A DNA stretch of 41,508 nt, taken from positions 781,651 through 823,158 of the forward strand of contig MU001514.1 in assembly GCA_010093485.1 (NCBI GenBank), written 5' to 3'. The stretch is from Karstenula rhodostoma CBS 690.94. Taxonomy: Eukaryota; Ascomycota; Dothideomycetes; Pleosporales; Didymosphaeriaceae. The notes under the pieces are model-generated. The model worked only from the letters and a program-made list of their open reading frames with translations, was not told where the DNA came from and did not search any database. Positions 1 through 11,999 of this stretch are shown piece after piece. The position numbers and the translations under genes were made by a program. The first letter of the stretch is position 1. Each line of letters begins with the position of its first letter.

Positions 1-430
1 ATTTTAATAGAAACTACTAGTAAAATACTAGTTAGTATTATTAAATAGTATTTAATATTAAATTATATTATTTAATATTAACTAATAGATAGCTCTAAAA
101 ATTTTTTAAAGTATTAAATTTTAGTTTTAACTATATATAAAGTAGAATTATACCTTTTTAACTTATACTACCCCTATAATATATAATCTTAGTAAATATT
201 TATAGTAATACTAATTCTAGTAAAAACTACTAGTAAAATACTAGTTAGTATTATTAAATAGTATTTAATATTAAATTATATTATTTAATATTAACTAATA
301 GGTAGCTCTAAAAACCTTTTAAAATATTAAGCTCTAGTTTTAATTATATATAAAGTAGAATTATACCTTTCTAACTTATACTACCCCTAAAATATATAAT
401 CTCGGTAGGTATTTATAATAGTAACTATCT
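1..430 (+). repeat. 213-bp tandem array, copy A (left end cut by the window)
   Basis: Two units are visible. The marker string gttagtattatta begins at 31 and 244, a period of 213 bases. Each unit has a TA-rich part with several short palindromes such as ttaatattaa, followed by a better preserved part containing agtagaattatacc and tactacccct. The array probably continues to the left of the window. The same unit occurs five times in copy B at 4,651-5,710. Confidence 0.9.
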
Positions 431-1134
431 ATTTAATAAGTTTATTAGGTTTTTATCTACTATAAAAGAGGAGATAAATATAAAACTATAAATAATAAAT
501 AATAAAACTACTAAATATAATAAATAGTAATTACCTTTAATCCTTATATAAGTATCTATTTAATAAATAATAGAACTATTAAGTATAATAAATAGCGAGT
601 CTCTATAGGTATATATAAAGTTATAATTCTATAAAATACTAAAATATAGCTTTTTTATAATAATCTAGATAAGTTATAATCTATATATAAGATTATATAC
701 TATATAATTATATATAAAAAAAAAAACTAGTTTATATAAATATATAAAATATAGTAGTATTTAATTCTATTTTCTAGTAATTAATATAATATTAAATTAG
801 TTATAGATAGAATTCTAAATAGTAAGTCTAAAGTAAAATTATATTACTTATAACTAACTATTCTACTAGATTCTATATAAAATAAAACTATTTTATACTA
901 TATTATAGTATTTAATATTATTTAATATTATTATTTAGTAATAAATATAATATTATATTAGTTTTTAATATATTTATAGATAATAAGTCTAAAGTAAAAT
1001 AAAAAATACTTTTAGCTATTATATATAATTATATTAAAAACGAGAATATATATTATTTACTATTATTTAATATAATTATATATAAATTAATATAAAATTA
1101 GGTTAGTAAAACTCTATATTTTTACTCTAAAGGG

Positions 1135-1151
1135 AAAAAAAAAAAAAAAAA
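1135..1151. repeat. A-run of 17 bases
   Basis: Copy A has an uninterrupted A-run here. The corresponding part of copy B (about 6,424-6,440) is a purine tract still interrupted by G residues, so the homopolymer seems to have arisen by G-to-A changes. Confidence 0.7.
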
Positions 1152-3149
1152 TTATTTCTAACTATTTTATTATACTTTATATAATACTTAGTTAGTTTCT
1201 ACTAATTTTTAATATTTAATTCTACCTTTTTAACTTTTTCTATAGGGGTAGTAGGGGTATTATTAGTAATACTATTCTATATAGTATACTTCTTATCCTC
1301 CTTAAATATATTTAATATTATTTAATAATATTTAAAATAAACTAGGATTAAATAATAGTAGATAATAAAATACTATATTTAGTACTTATAAAATAAAATA
1401 AAATAGTATAACTATTAAAGAGTTAGAGCTTATATTTAATTTATTATACTATTAGTATTTATCTTTTTATTATTATTATTTTATTAGATAATTTATTTAG
1501 AAAGGTAGTACTATTTAAACTAAGGTTTTATTAGTTATATCTTATTATAGTAGTCCTTATTATATTAAGACTATTAAAGACTATTTCCTAGAAAATTCTT
1601 TTACTTTTATAAAGGGTAGATATCTTTTACTTCCTTCTATATATAATTAAAGAAGGTATTAATTAAATTTATAATAATTCTAATAGTATTATAATTTAGT
1701 AATAGCTTAGATATATATTTTAACTCTATATTAATATTATTTAGATATTATTATATTTATTTATAAATTTCTAGTATTATTATTATTAAATAGTAATTTA
1801 TTATTTAGATATAGTTACCTCTATTTATAGTACTCTAGAGGCGTTTTTACTACTAGTATATATATAATTAGAGATAATAAATATAGTTTTATTAATATTT
1901 AAAAAGCTAGCTACTAATATAATAGTATTTAGATTTTTAATAAATCCCTATATAAACTACTTTAATAAACTTAATATTATCTAGATTTTCTAATTAAGAA
2001 ATAATACTAAATAGGTTATAGAATAATAAATTAAAGAGTATTAGAACTAATAAGTATATAAATATAATATTAAAATTAAAATTTACTATTAGGGTCTAGT
2101 CTAGACTAAAAATTAGAACTTAGTTTTAGATAAATATTATTATATCTTCTAGTAGATATATAAGAGGTAACTAAACTTAGTAAATAATTTTTTTAAATTA
2201 TTCTAAAGAGCTATATATAGTAAAGAAGACTTTTAAAATATTAAAATTTAGTTTTTATTTTAGAAATTTTTATACCTTAAATTATACCTTTATATTTATA
2301 ACTTAATTATAAGGTAATATAAATATACTAGTTAACTTATAAGTTACTAATATATACTAATTTAATAAAAATTATATCTAGTTAGTATCTAATTATTTCT
2401 ATAGTAAAACTTACTATAACTTATAATAAATAATACCTATAAGTATTACTAATATAAGATATATAAATATAAAAAATAATTTTACTATTTATAAATAATT
2501 TATTAAATAATTATTTTTTTAAAATTTTATATTTAGATAATATAAATAAATATCTCTTATATATATATACTAATAGGATTATATTATTAGACTACTAAAT
2601 AACTAATAGTTTTAAAAACTAAACTAAATTATAAATATTTTATATAAGGTAAATTAGTTATATTATAATATATATAATATTATTACTAAATCTAGTTTAT
2701 AACTTATAAAAAGAATAATAGTATTAAAACTTAATTATAGAAGTTATAATTATTTTAGTTACTATTATTAATTCTACTTAATTCTAAATAGAATACTAAC
2801 TTATAAAAAATAATACTATTTAATATTATTTTATATTATTTAAGGTTAGCTAATATAAAATAATATTAGATTATATAAAAATCTATATAATAGTTCTATA
2901 TTATATATTATTTAATTTTAAGGTACTAATAAAAATATTTCTATTAATTAAGTTATATTTTTTATTATTTCTTAGTAGTTATTCTACCTCCTCTATATAC
3001 TAGATATTAAAATTCCTTATTAAGTAGTTTAGAATCTAGATAAGAAAATTAGTAATAATATTAATAAAATACTTTAAACCTATACTACCTCTATATTTAA
3101 AACTAAATAGTTTTTAGTAAATCTTAGTAATTTTACTAGTTTTATAGGT

Positions 3150-3235
3150 ATTAAGCCTTAACTTTATTTATATATAATATTAAATATAGAGTAGAATTAT
3201 ATTTCTTTTAAAATATATAATTTCTATAGATATTT
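3150..3235 (+). repeat. Diverged core of the 213-bp unit at the right end of copy A
   Basis: Here a gctttaa-like stretch is followed by TATATA, then agtagaattata and aaaatatataat. This is the same order as in the conserved half of the 213-bp unit at 1-430. The equivalent place in copy B is about 8,461-8,545. The duplicated segment thus carries related direct repeats near both ends. Confidence 0.55.
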
Positions 3236-3387
3236 TATCTTTAGCTCTAATCCTAATATAAACTACTAGCTAATTTATAAAAAAATAAATCTACTATTTA
3301 TATTAATAATAATTAAATAATATAATTTAGACCTTATTATACTAATTTATAGAAATAAATACTACTTACTATTAAATAATATTTAAT

Positions 3388-3650
3388 TCTATATATATAG
3401 GCCTCCTTACTTTAGGGCCCTAAGTAGGAAAATAATAGCCCGTATATTCGCTAAAGTAAAAAAATACCTAGACCTAAATTAAAAAAAAAAATTTTAGTTA
3501 CTAAAATATACTAAGATCTTACACGATACCTAGACCCTAAAGTAAAAAAATTTAATAATAAGGAACCCTAAATTAAAAAAAATAATTTTAGTTACTAAAA
3601 TATACTAAAATCTTACGCGATACCTAGACCCTAAAGTAAAAAAAAAAATT
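3388..3650 (+). repeat. 94-bp minisatellite block, copy 1
   Basis: A leader of about 90 bases (3,388-3,480) is followed by tandem units. The string cgatacctagaccctaaag recurs with a 94-base period (acacgatacc at 3,521, acgcgatacc at 3,615). Each unit includes an A-run, the string ttttagttactaaaatata and a CG-containing acgcga core. The same leader and unit are at 41,128-41,508, where they are less mutated. The block starts exactly where copy A stops matching copy B, so it may have been inserted there. Confidence 0.88.
3412..3423. other. Perfect 12-bp palindrome in the minisatellite leader
   Basis: TTAGGGCCCTAA is a perfect palindrome, set in a longer imperfect one (tactttagggccctaagta). It is also two fungal telomere hexamers head to head, but with only one hexamer on each side this may be chance. 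It is unchanged in the second block at 41,152-41,163. Confidence 0.75.
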
Positions 3651-4650
3651 CTCTATTTATATAAAACTATATTATATCCTATAGATTCCCTATATTTAAT
3701 ACTATTTAATATTATTCTATAGTAATAAATATAATATAGAATTAGTTTATATAGAGATAGGGCCTATATAGTAACCCTAATATAAAAAAGTATTATATTA
3801 TAATATTTTATTCTACTTTATAGGATATTAAGTTAGTTTCTAGGAATATCCTATATTTAATATTATTTAATATAATTTTATAGTAATTTATATATTATAT
3901 AATATATAAAAGGCTAGTTAGATTAAGGGTATAATATAGATAATAATACTTAATCTATTTTTACCTATATTAAGTTATATAGTAGTATTATAGCCTAATA
4001 AGGGCTATTATATTTTACTAGTAACCTATTTTTATATTTAGTATATTATTATACTACTTTTAGTCTTAATTAAGAGCGTTCTATTATATAGATAGCTTTT
4101 AAAAAACTATATTAATTAAATAAGGGAAATTCTTAGTAATTACTAGAATAGTATACCTTATTAGTTCTAATACCTATCTAATTAAAAGTTATTAATCTAG
4201 ATTTAATTTAATTAAGCGCTAGGTATATACCTGCCTAATTAAAAGCTATTAACCTAGATTTAATTTTATTAAATACTAGGTACCTATAGTATAGATTAGT
4301 TTAAAGTAAGAACTAAAGTTTTTATTACTCTTATCTATAATATCGTGTAAATAGTTTTTAAGAAAGTTCTATAATACTTTCTATAATTAATTTTATAATA
4401 TCTAGTTAGTTACTAATAAGAGTCTTAGAAACTATTAACTTAAATAATAAAATATATTCTAGCTATATTAATAAGATTCTATTCTATAATATATAGTCTA
4501 TAAGTATAGTTAAAATAATATCTATATTTATATAATTTAATTATATTACCTAAGTATATAGAAGATAGTAAACTTAATAATTAATAAAACCTCCTAGCTT
4601 TAAAATTAATATTTAAGCTATTTATTTTAATTATAGCTTAACTATAATAA
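3651..4650. other. Spacer between copies A and B, no gene recognised
   Basis: The stretch is RIP-degraded, with no coherent frame on either strand. At 3,690-3,750 and again near 3,850-3,880 there are pieces resembling about 893-965 of copy A (tatttaatattatttaatatt followed by agtaataaatataatat), so part of it may be an older, more diverged relative of that element. It also holds the 57-bp duplication listed separately. Confidence 0.5.
4172..4287 (+). repeat. 57-bp tandem duplication
   Basis: The unit beginning acctatctaattaaaag at 4,172 is repeated at 4,229 as acctgcctaattaaaag. Both continue with ctagatttaatt and a ctaggta end. The second copy keeps one of the rare TG dinucleotides (4,232). 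Confidence 0.8.
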
Positions 4651-5710
4651 CCTTATATTATTAAATAGTATTTAATATTAAATTATATTATTTAATATTA
4701 ACTAATATTAAATTATATTATTTAATATTAACTAATAGGTAGCTCTAAAAATCTTTTAAAGTATTAAACTCTAGCTTTAACTATATATAAAATAGAATTA
4801 TACCTCCCTAGCTTATACTACCCCTATAATATATAATCTTAGTAGATATTTATAGTAATACTAATTCTAGTAGAAATTACTAGTAAGACACTAGTTAGTA
4901 TTATTAGATAGTATTTAATATTAAATTATATTATTTAATATTAATTAATAGATAGCTCTAAAAATCTCTTAGAGTATTAAACTCTAGTTTTAACTATATA
5001 TAAAGTAGAATTATACCTTTCTAGCTTATATTACCCCTATAATATATAATCTTAGTAGATATTTATAGTAATACTAATTCTAATAAAAACTACTAGTAAA
5101 ATACTAGTTAGTATTATTAAATAGTATTTAATATTAAATTATATTATTTAATATTAACTAATAGGTAACTCTAAAAACCTTTTAAAGTATTAAGCTCTAG
5201 CTTTAACTATATATAAAGTAGAATTATACCTTTTTAATTTATACTACCCCTAAGATATATAATTTTAGTAGGTATTTATAATAGTATTAATTCTAGTAGG
5301 AACTACTAGTAAGATACTAGTTAGTATTATTAGATAGTATTTAATATTAAATTATATTATTTAATATTAACTAATAGATAGCTCTAAAAACCTTTTAGAA
5401 TATTAAACTCTAGCTTTAATTATATATAAAGTAGAATTATACCTTCCTAGCTTATACTACCCCTAAAATATATAATCTTAATAGGTATTTATAATAGTAC
5501 TAATCCTAGTAGAAACTATTAATAAAATACTAGTTAGTATTATTAAATAGTATTTAATATTAAATTATATTATTTAATATTAACTAATAGGTAGCTCTAA
5601 GAACCTCTTAAAGTATTAAGTTCTAGCTTTAACTATATATAAAGTAGAATTATACCTCTCTAGCTTATATTACCCCTAAAATATATAATTTTAGTAGGTA
5701 TTTATAATAG
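4651..5710 (+). repeat. 213-bp tandem array, copy B
   Basis: Five units are seen, with the marker gttagta at 4,894, 5,107, 5,320 and 5,533 (period exactly 213) and an incomplete first unit near 4,651. The first unit contains a 30-bp internal duplication of its TA-rich part, so its spacing to the next is 243. The array passes directly into the unique part of the duplicated segment at about 5,711, just as copy A does at about 423. Confidence 0.9.
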
Positions 5711-8460
5711 TAACTATCTACTTAATAAGCTTATTAGGTTCTTACCTACTATAAGGGAGGAGATAAGTATAAAATTATAAATAATAAGTAATAGAACTAT
5801 TAAGTATAGTAAGTAGTAATTACCTTTAATTCTTATATAAGTATCTACTTAATAAGTAATAGAACTACTAAGTATAATAAATAATAAGTCTCTATAGGTA
5901 TATATAGAGTTATAATTCTATAAAATACTAAGGTATAGCTTCCCTATAATAATCTAGATAAGCTATAATCTATATATAAGATTATATACTATATAACTAT
6001 ATATAAAAAAAAAGACTAGTTTATATAAATATATAGAATATAGTAGTATTTAACCCTATTTTCTAATAATTAAAATAATATTAGATTAGTTATAAATAAA
6101 ACCCTAGATAGTAAGCCTAAAATAAAATTATATTACTTATAACTAACTATTCTACTAGATTCTATATAAAGTAAAACTATTTTATACTATACTATAGTAT
6201 TTAATATTATTTAATATTATTCTCTAGTAATAAATATAATATTATATTAGTTCCTAATATATTTATAGGTAATAAGTCTAAAATAAAATTAAAAATACTT
6301 TTAGCTATTATATATAATTATATCGAAAATAAAAATATATACTATTTACTATTATTTAATATAATTATATATAAATTAATATAAAATTAGGTTAGTAGAG
6401 CTCTATATTTTTACTCTAAAGAGAAAAAAGAAAAAGAAAATATTATTTCTAACTATTTTATTATACTTTATATAATACTTAGTTAGTTCCTACTAACTTT
6501 TAGTATTTAATTCTACCTTCTTAGCTTTTTCTATAGGGGTAGTAGGGGTATTATTAGTAGTACTATTTTATATAGTATACTTTTTACCCTTCTTAGGTAT
6601 ATTTAATATTATTTAATAATATTTAAAGTAAACTAGGATTAAATAATAATAGATAGTAGAATACTATATTTAGTATTTATAAAATAAAGTAAAATAATAT
6701 AACTATTAAAGGGTTAAGGCTTATATTTAATTTATTATATTACTAGTATTTACCTTTTTATTATTATTATCTCGATCTAATAGATATAGAATATTATTAA
6801 ATAACTTATTTAGAAAAATAGTATTATCTAGACTAAGATTTTATTAACTATACTTTATTATAGTAGCCCTTATTATATTAAGGCTATTAAAGACTACCTT
6901 CTAGAAAACCCTCCTATCCTTATAAAGGGTAGATACCTTCTACTCCCTTTTATATATAATTAGAAAAGGTATTAATTAGGTCTATAATAATTCTAGTAGT
7001 ACTATAATTTAGTAGTAGTTTAGATATATATTTTAGCTCTATATTAATATTATTTAGGTATTATTATACCTATTTATAAATTTCTAGTATTATTACTATT
7101 AAATAGTAGCTTATTATCTAGATATAATTACCTCTATCTATAATACTCTAGAGGCGTCTTTACTACTAGTATATATATAACTAGAGGTAATAGATATAAC
7201 TTTATTAGTATTTAACAAGCTAGCCACTAATATAATAGTATTTAGATCTTTAATAAATCCCTATATAGGTTACTTTAATAAGTTTAATATTATCTAGATT
7301 TTCTAATTAAGAGATAATACTAGATAGGTTATAAAATAATAAATTAGAGAGTATTAGAGTTAATAAGTATATAAATATAATATTAGAATTAAAGTTTACT
7401 ATTAGGGTTTAGTCTAGACTAAGAATTAGAATTTAATTCTAAATAAATATTATTATATTTTCTAGTAGGTATATAAGAGCTAACTAGACTTAGTAAATAA
7501 TTTTTTTAAGTTACTCTAGAGAGCTATATATAGTAAAGAGGACTTCTAGAATATTAAAATTTAATTTCTACCCTAGAAACTTTTATACCTTAAGTTATAC
7601 CTTTATATTTATAACTTAGTTATAAGGTAATATAAGTATACTAGCCAGCTTATAGATTACTAGTATATACTAACTTAATAAAAACTATATCTAGTTAGTA
7701 TCTAATTATTTCTATAGTAAAACTTATTATAACTTATAATAAATAATATCTATAAATACTACTAGTATAAGGTATATAAATATAAAAAATAGTTCTACTA
7801 TTTATAAATAACTTACTAGATAATTATTTTTTTAAAACCTTATACTTAGATAGTATAAATAAATACCTCCTATATATATATACTAATAGAATTATACTAT
7901 TAGACTACTAAATAGCTAGTAGTTTTAAAGACTAGACTAAACTATAAATACTTTATATAAGGTAAGTTAATTATACTATAATATATATAATACTATTATT
8001 AAATCTAGCTTATAACTTATAAGAAGAATAGTAATACTAGAACTTAGTTATAAAAGCTATAATTATTTTAGTTATTACTATTAACTCTATTTAACTCTAA
8101 ATAGGGTACTAACTTATAGAAAATAGTACTATTTAATACTATTTTATATTATTTAAGGTTAGCTAATATAAAATAATATTAAATTATATAAAACTCTATA
8201 TAGTAGCCCTATATTATATACTATCTAACCTTAAGGTACTAGTAAAAATATTCCTATTAATTAAGCTATACTCTTTATTATCTTTTAGTAATTACCCTAC
8301 CTTCTCTATATACTAGATATTAAGATTCCTTATTAAGTAGTCTAGAATCTAGATAAGGAAATTAGTAATAATATTAATAAAATACTTTAGGCCTATACTA
8401 CCTTTATATTTAGAACTAAGTAGTTTTTAGTAAATCTTAGTAGCTTCGCTAGTTTTATAA

Positions 8461-8545
8461 ATATTAAGTCTTAGCTTTATTTATATATAATATTAAATAT
8501 AAAGTAGAATTATACCTCCTCTAAAATATATAATTTCTATAGGTA
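8461..8545 (+). repeat. Diverged core of the 213-bp unit at the right end of copy B
   Basis: Counterpart of 3,150-3,235. A gctttatttatatataat stretch is followed by agtagaattatacct and aaaatatataat, in the same order as in the 213-bp array. Confidence 0.55.
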
Positions 8546-8701
8546 TCTTATCTTTAACTCTAATTCTAGTATAAACTACTAGCTAATTTATAAAAAGGTA
8601 GATTTACTATTTATATTAATAGTATCTAAATAATATAATTTAGGCCTTATTATACTAACTTATAGAAATAAATACTACTTACTATTAAATAATATTTAAT
8701 T

Positions 8702-8726
8702 CTAAAGTAAAAAAAAATTACTTTAG
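8702..8726. other. Hairpin at the start of the 156-bp array
   Basis: ctaaagtaa (8,702-8,710) and ttactttag (8,718-8,726) are perfect inverted 9-base arms around a loop of seven A. It lies at the junction with copy B. Later units have lost the perfect symmetry. Confidence 0.7.
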
Positions 8727-8934
8727 GCTATTTTACTCCTATTTACGCGAAACCTAAATAGGCTATATAATCTAATAGAATTTAATATTATTTAGTAGTA
8801 TTTCTTAATAGCTACTATAACCTAGGTTAAATTTATAGGGTATTTAGTAGGGTAACTCTAAAGTAAAAGAAAATTATTTTAGACTATTTTATTTCTATTT
8901 ATATAAAACCTAAGTAGGCTATATAATCTAATAG

Positions 8935-9085
8935 TTTAGTAACTTTAGAAAATATATTTTAGAGTAGAGGATAGTATTAAAGAGTATACTAGAGGAGGAT
9001 AGTAGTAGTAGTAGGAGATAAGGTAGTTATAGTAGTAATAGAAAAAAGTAATAAGATAGCTAATATATAATAGATAGTTCTAGAA
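8935..9085 (+). repeat. 150-bp insert in array unit 2
   Basis: A purine-rich insert containing agtagtagtagtaggagata distinguishes this 306-bp unit from the 156-bp units. The same insert is at about 9,241-9,391. It is absent from the other units, so the array mixes two unit types. Confidence 0.75.
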
Positions 9086-9240
9086 ATTTAATACTATTTA
9101 GTAATATTTCTTAATAGCTACTATAACCTAGGTTAAATTTATAGAATATTTAGTAGGGTAATTCTAAAGTAAAAGAAAATTATTTTAGGCTATTTTACTC
9201 CTATTTATATAAAACCCGAGTAGGCTATATAATCTAATAA

Positions 9241-9391
9241 TTTAATAACTTTAGGAAGTATATTTTAGAGTAGAGAATAGTATTAAAGAGTATACTAGAG
9301 GAGAATAGTAGTAGTAGTAGGAGATAAGATAGTTATAATAGTAATAGAGAGAAGTAATAAAATAGCTAATATATAGTAGATAATTCTAGAG
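9241..9391 (+). repeat. 150-bp insert in array unit 3
   Basis: Second copy of the insert at 8,935-9,085, at the same internal point of the unit and differing from it mainly by G/A transitions. Confidence 0.75.
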
Positions 9392-9912
9392 ATTTAATAT
9401 TATCTAGTAGTATTTCTTAATAGCTACTATAATCTAGGTTAAATTTATAGAATATTTAGTAGGGTAATTCTAAAGTAAAAGAAAATTATTTTAGACTATT
9501 TTATTTCTATTTATATAAAACCTAAATAGGCTATATAATCTAATAGGATTTAATATTATTTAGTAGTATTTATTAATAGCTACTATAACTTAGGTTAAAT
9601 TTATAGTATATTTAGTAGGGTAACCCTAAAGTAAAAGAAAATTACTTTAGGCTATTTTATTTCTATTTATACGAAACCTAAGTAGGCTATATAATCTAAT
9701 AATATATAATATTATCTAGTAGTATTTATTAATAGCTACTATAACCTAGGTTAAATTTATAGGGTATTTAGTAGGGTAACTCTAAAGTAAAAGAAAATTA
9801 TTTTAGACTATTTTACTCCTATTTATATAAAACCTAAGTAGACTATATAATTTAATAGTATATAATACTATTTAGGAGTATTTCTTAATAGCTTCTATAA
9901 ACTAGATTAAAA

Positions 9913-10290
9913 AATATTATATTATTATTAACCTTAATTAGGAGTACTTTAGGGAAAATAAATAGATTCTAGTTAATATAATCTAGATTATTAAGTTTAT
10001 TACTAAGGTCTCTATTATAACCTAATTAAGATAATTAAATTAAATATATAGTATATTATACTACTAGAATAGTTAAGCTATATTTCCTAATATATCTCTA
10101 CTAGTTAAGTAATATTCTAGACCTCTAATAGTATAATAGTTATTTAAAGGGAAGATAGATAATCTACTATATCTAAATATATATCTAAGTTTAGTATTAC
10201 TAGATTAGTATATTTATTAGATTTATCTAAAAAATAGGATATTAAGCCTATAATCTAATCTATAAATTATCTATATTTATTCTAGTTTAT
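9913..10290. other. No feature recognised
   Basis: A degraded AT-rich stretch between the tandem array and the minus-strand relic. I see no repeat of the neighbouring families and no coherent frame. Confidence 0.4.
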
Positions 10291-10299
10291 ATCTATAAT

Positions 10300-11900
10300 A
10301 ATATTACTATATTATCTTCTCTATTAATATTATTATTTTTATATCTTATTATTATTACTATTATTATTATACTACTTATCTATAAATTCTATACTATATC
10401 CTTCTAAATCTATTTTTATACTTTAACTATATACTATTTTATTATTACTTTCCTAGTTATTATATATAGTTAGTATCTATATTTATAAGATTAGTAGAAA
10501 GATTTATAGAAAGAAATTAATAGGGTTTATTTTATCTTTATCTCTAAATTCTAATAAAAATATAAAACTAGAAGGTATTTATATCTATTTTATATATATT
10601 AGAAATAGCGTTTCTATTCTCTATAATAATACTATAATATTTCTATTATAATCCCTTATAAACTTAGCCTATTAACTAATTAATTTCTATATTAATTACT
10701 TCTTAATCTACTTATTAGGTATATATCCCCTAGGTATTAAGGTAAAAATATTAACTAAACTAAATATTATTTTAATTATATTTTATTTTACTCTCTAGTT
10801 TAATATATTTCTAAATATTCTCTATATATCCTTATTATAACTCTTATTAGATATTCTTCTAAAGTTTTTAATAAAGGTAATTTTAAATAGTATCTCTTTT
10901 ATAATATTTCTATAGTTTCTTCTATATACTCTAGTCCCTTACTCCTAATTATAAAACCTTTCTACTAATCTAATAAAGTACTTATATAATTAATCTAGTA
11001 TCTACTATTAGTATATAAACTTAGTAATACTATTTACCTATATTTTCTATATATTAAAGAACTAGAATTAAAAATTAAATACTTTATTATCTAATAAAAT
11101 ACCCTATTACTACCCTTTATTAATACTATTTATTAGAGTGCTAGGGGATATATTCTAGTAGTAGAATAAAGCTAATATAAAATCTAATACTCTACTTTAA
11201 AATAAAATACTCTTATTTATTAGGACTTTAAATAATTTTTTTTTATAGTAATATTATTATACCTATATAAGCCTAATTATTTACTACTTATAAAAGGTAT
11301 CTATAGACATAATTACTATACCCCTACTAATAAATTTAGTAACTATATTAATTCTAATACTAGGCTATTTATAATAATAGAATCTATACTAATATTTCTT
11401 ATTTAATTTACTATTAGATACCTCTATATACTCCTAGTTCTATAAGTTTATAATAGTATTAATTAGACTATAATTTAAATTATTAACTAGTATCTTATTT
11501 ATAGCTAGTATATCCTTTTTAGTAGTATACTTCCTCTTTCTCTATAATATTATAGAGTATTCTTTAACTATTTTAAACTATTATTTTTATTATTATTAGC
11601 TAAACTTATCTCCTTTCTATCTTTCCTCCTTCTTAAATTACTTACTACTATTACCTTTCTATATCTATTTATTTTTTAGTCTAGCTATATCTTTATTCTA
11701 TTAATCTAGATTTTAATATATTATATTAATTATCTTTTTTATTTTAGCTTTAGAAATATTAGTAATTATCTAATATAACGTGTCCTCTAGTGTTTATATA
11801 ACTAATATACTTATCTAATTAAAGCTACCCTTCTCTATAGTATATATATATAAATATATATTCTAGATTCTATTATATATTACTAGTATAATATTATATT
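10300..11900 (-). pseudogene. Minus-strand coding relic, possibly OrsD/DUF3505-like
   Basis: The + strand is pyrimidine-rich here, and the minus strand has extended frames interrupted only by TAA/TAG, for example across about 11,200-11,540. On the minus strand near 11,775-11,800 the frame reads K-H-x-R-T-R-(Y/H) after a basic-hydrophobic stretch. This resembles the C2H2-like HLRxxH part of the OrsD (DUF3505) family found in many fungi, but the paired cysteines cannot be confirmed. Two unmutated TG pairs (11,781 and 11,791) lie in the codons for this motif. The relic is on the opposite strand to the RecQ relic downstream and would be divergent from it. Start and end are unknown. The family assignment is weak; that it once coded for protein is more likely. 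Confidence 0.38.
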
Positions 11901-11999
11901 TATTACTTAGCTTTCTATCTATTACCTCTACTAGCTATAGCTATAAAAGGCTAGTAAGGGTATAGAAAGAAACTATAATAGTAGTTAGGTTTAAAAAAT

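Larger units (their letters stand above)
1..3390 (+). repeat. Large duplicated segment, copy A
   Basis: This segment is repeated in the same orientation at about 5,290-8,704, collinear over its whole length. The offset is 5,289 at the left (244 against 5,533) and 5,313 at the right (1,841 against 7,154). The change of 24 bases falls near 1,485, where copy B has an extra stretch at about 6,771-6,800. Differences elsewhere are almost all C/T or G/A, so they look like independent RIP of two once near-identical copies. Copy A has lost more C and G than copy B. The right-hand end at about 3,390 is sharp, and the following sequence differs between the two copies. I could not identify a protein family in it on either strand. 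It may be a transposable element or a subtelomeric repeat. Confidence 0.88.
4651..8704 (+). repeat. Large duplicated segment, copy B
   Basis: The second copy of the segment at 1-3,390, with three more 213-bp units than are visible in copy A. It keeps more G and C, including a few CA pairs (about 4,889, 7,216, 7,225 and 7,656), and is the better copy for identification. The frames near 7,300-7,900 have many TAA/TAG and no motif I could assign. It ends at about 8,704, where an array based on ctaaagtaa begins instead of the 94-bp minisatellite that follows copy A. Confidence 0.88.
8701..9912 (+). repeat. Tandem array with 156- and 306-bp units
   Basis: The marker ctaaagtaaa recurs at about 8,702, 8,858, 9,164, 9,470, 9,626 and 9,782. 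The spacings are 156, 306, 306, 156 and 156, followed by a last partial unit. The long units are the 156-bp unit plus a 150-bp insert at the same internal point. Each unit contains cctatttatataaaacc, ctatataatctaata and a tttagtagggtaa end. Differences between units are nearly all transitions. The array ends at about 9,912. Confidence 0.9.

Noticed and set aside
1..430. CRISPR array from the regular 213-bp repeats
   Set aside because: The whole 213-bp unit is repeated with no variable spacers. It is a satellite-type tandem array.
3412..3423. Telomere or true telomere fusion
   Set aside because: Only one hexamer on each side and no TTAGGG or CCCTAA arrays anywhere in the window. Kept only as an observation.
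5711..8704. Ribosomal DNA or Tc1/pogo transposase in the duplicated segment
   Set aside because: None of the conserved 18S/28S strings I looked for appears, even allowing C-to-T and G-to-A changes, and no transposase motif could be followed.
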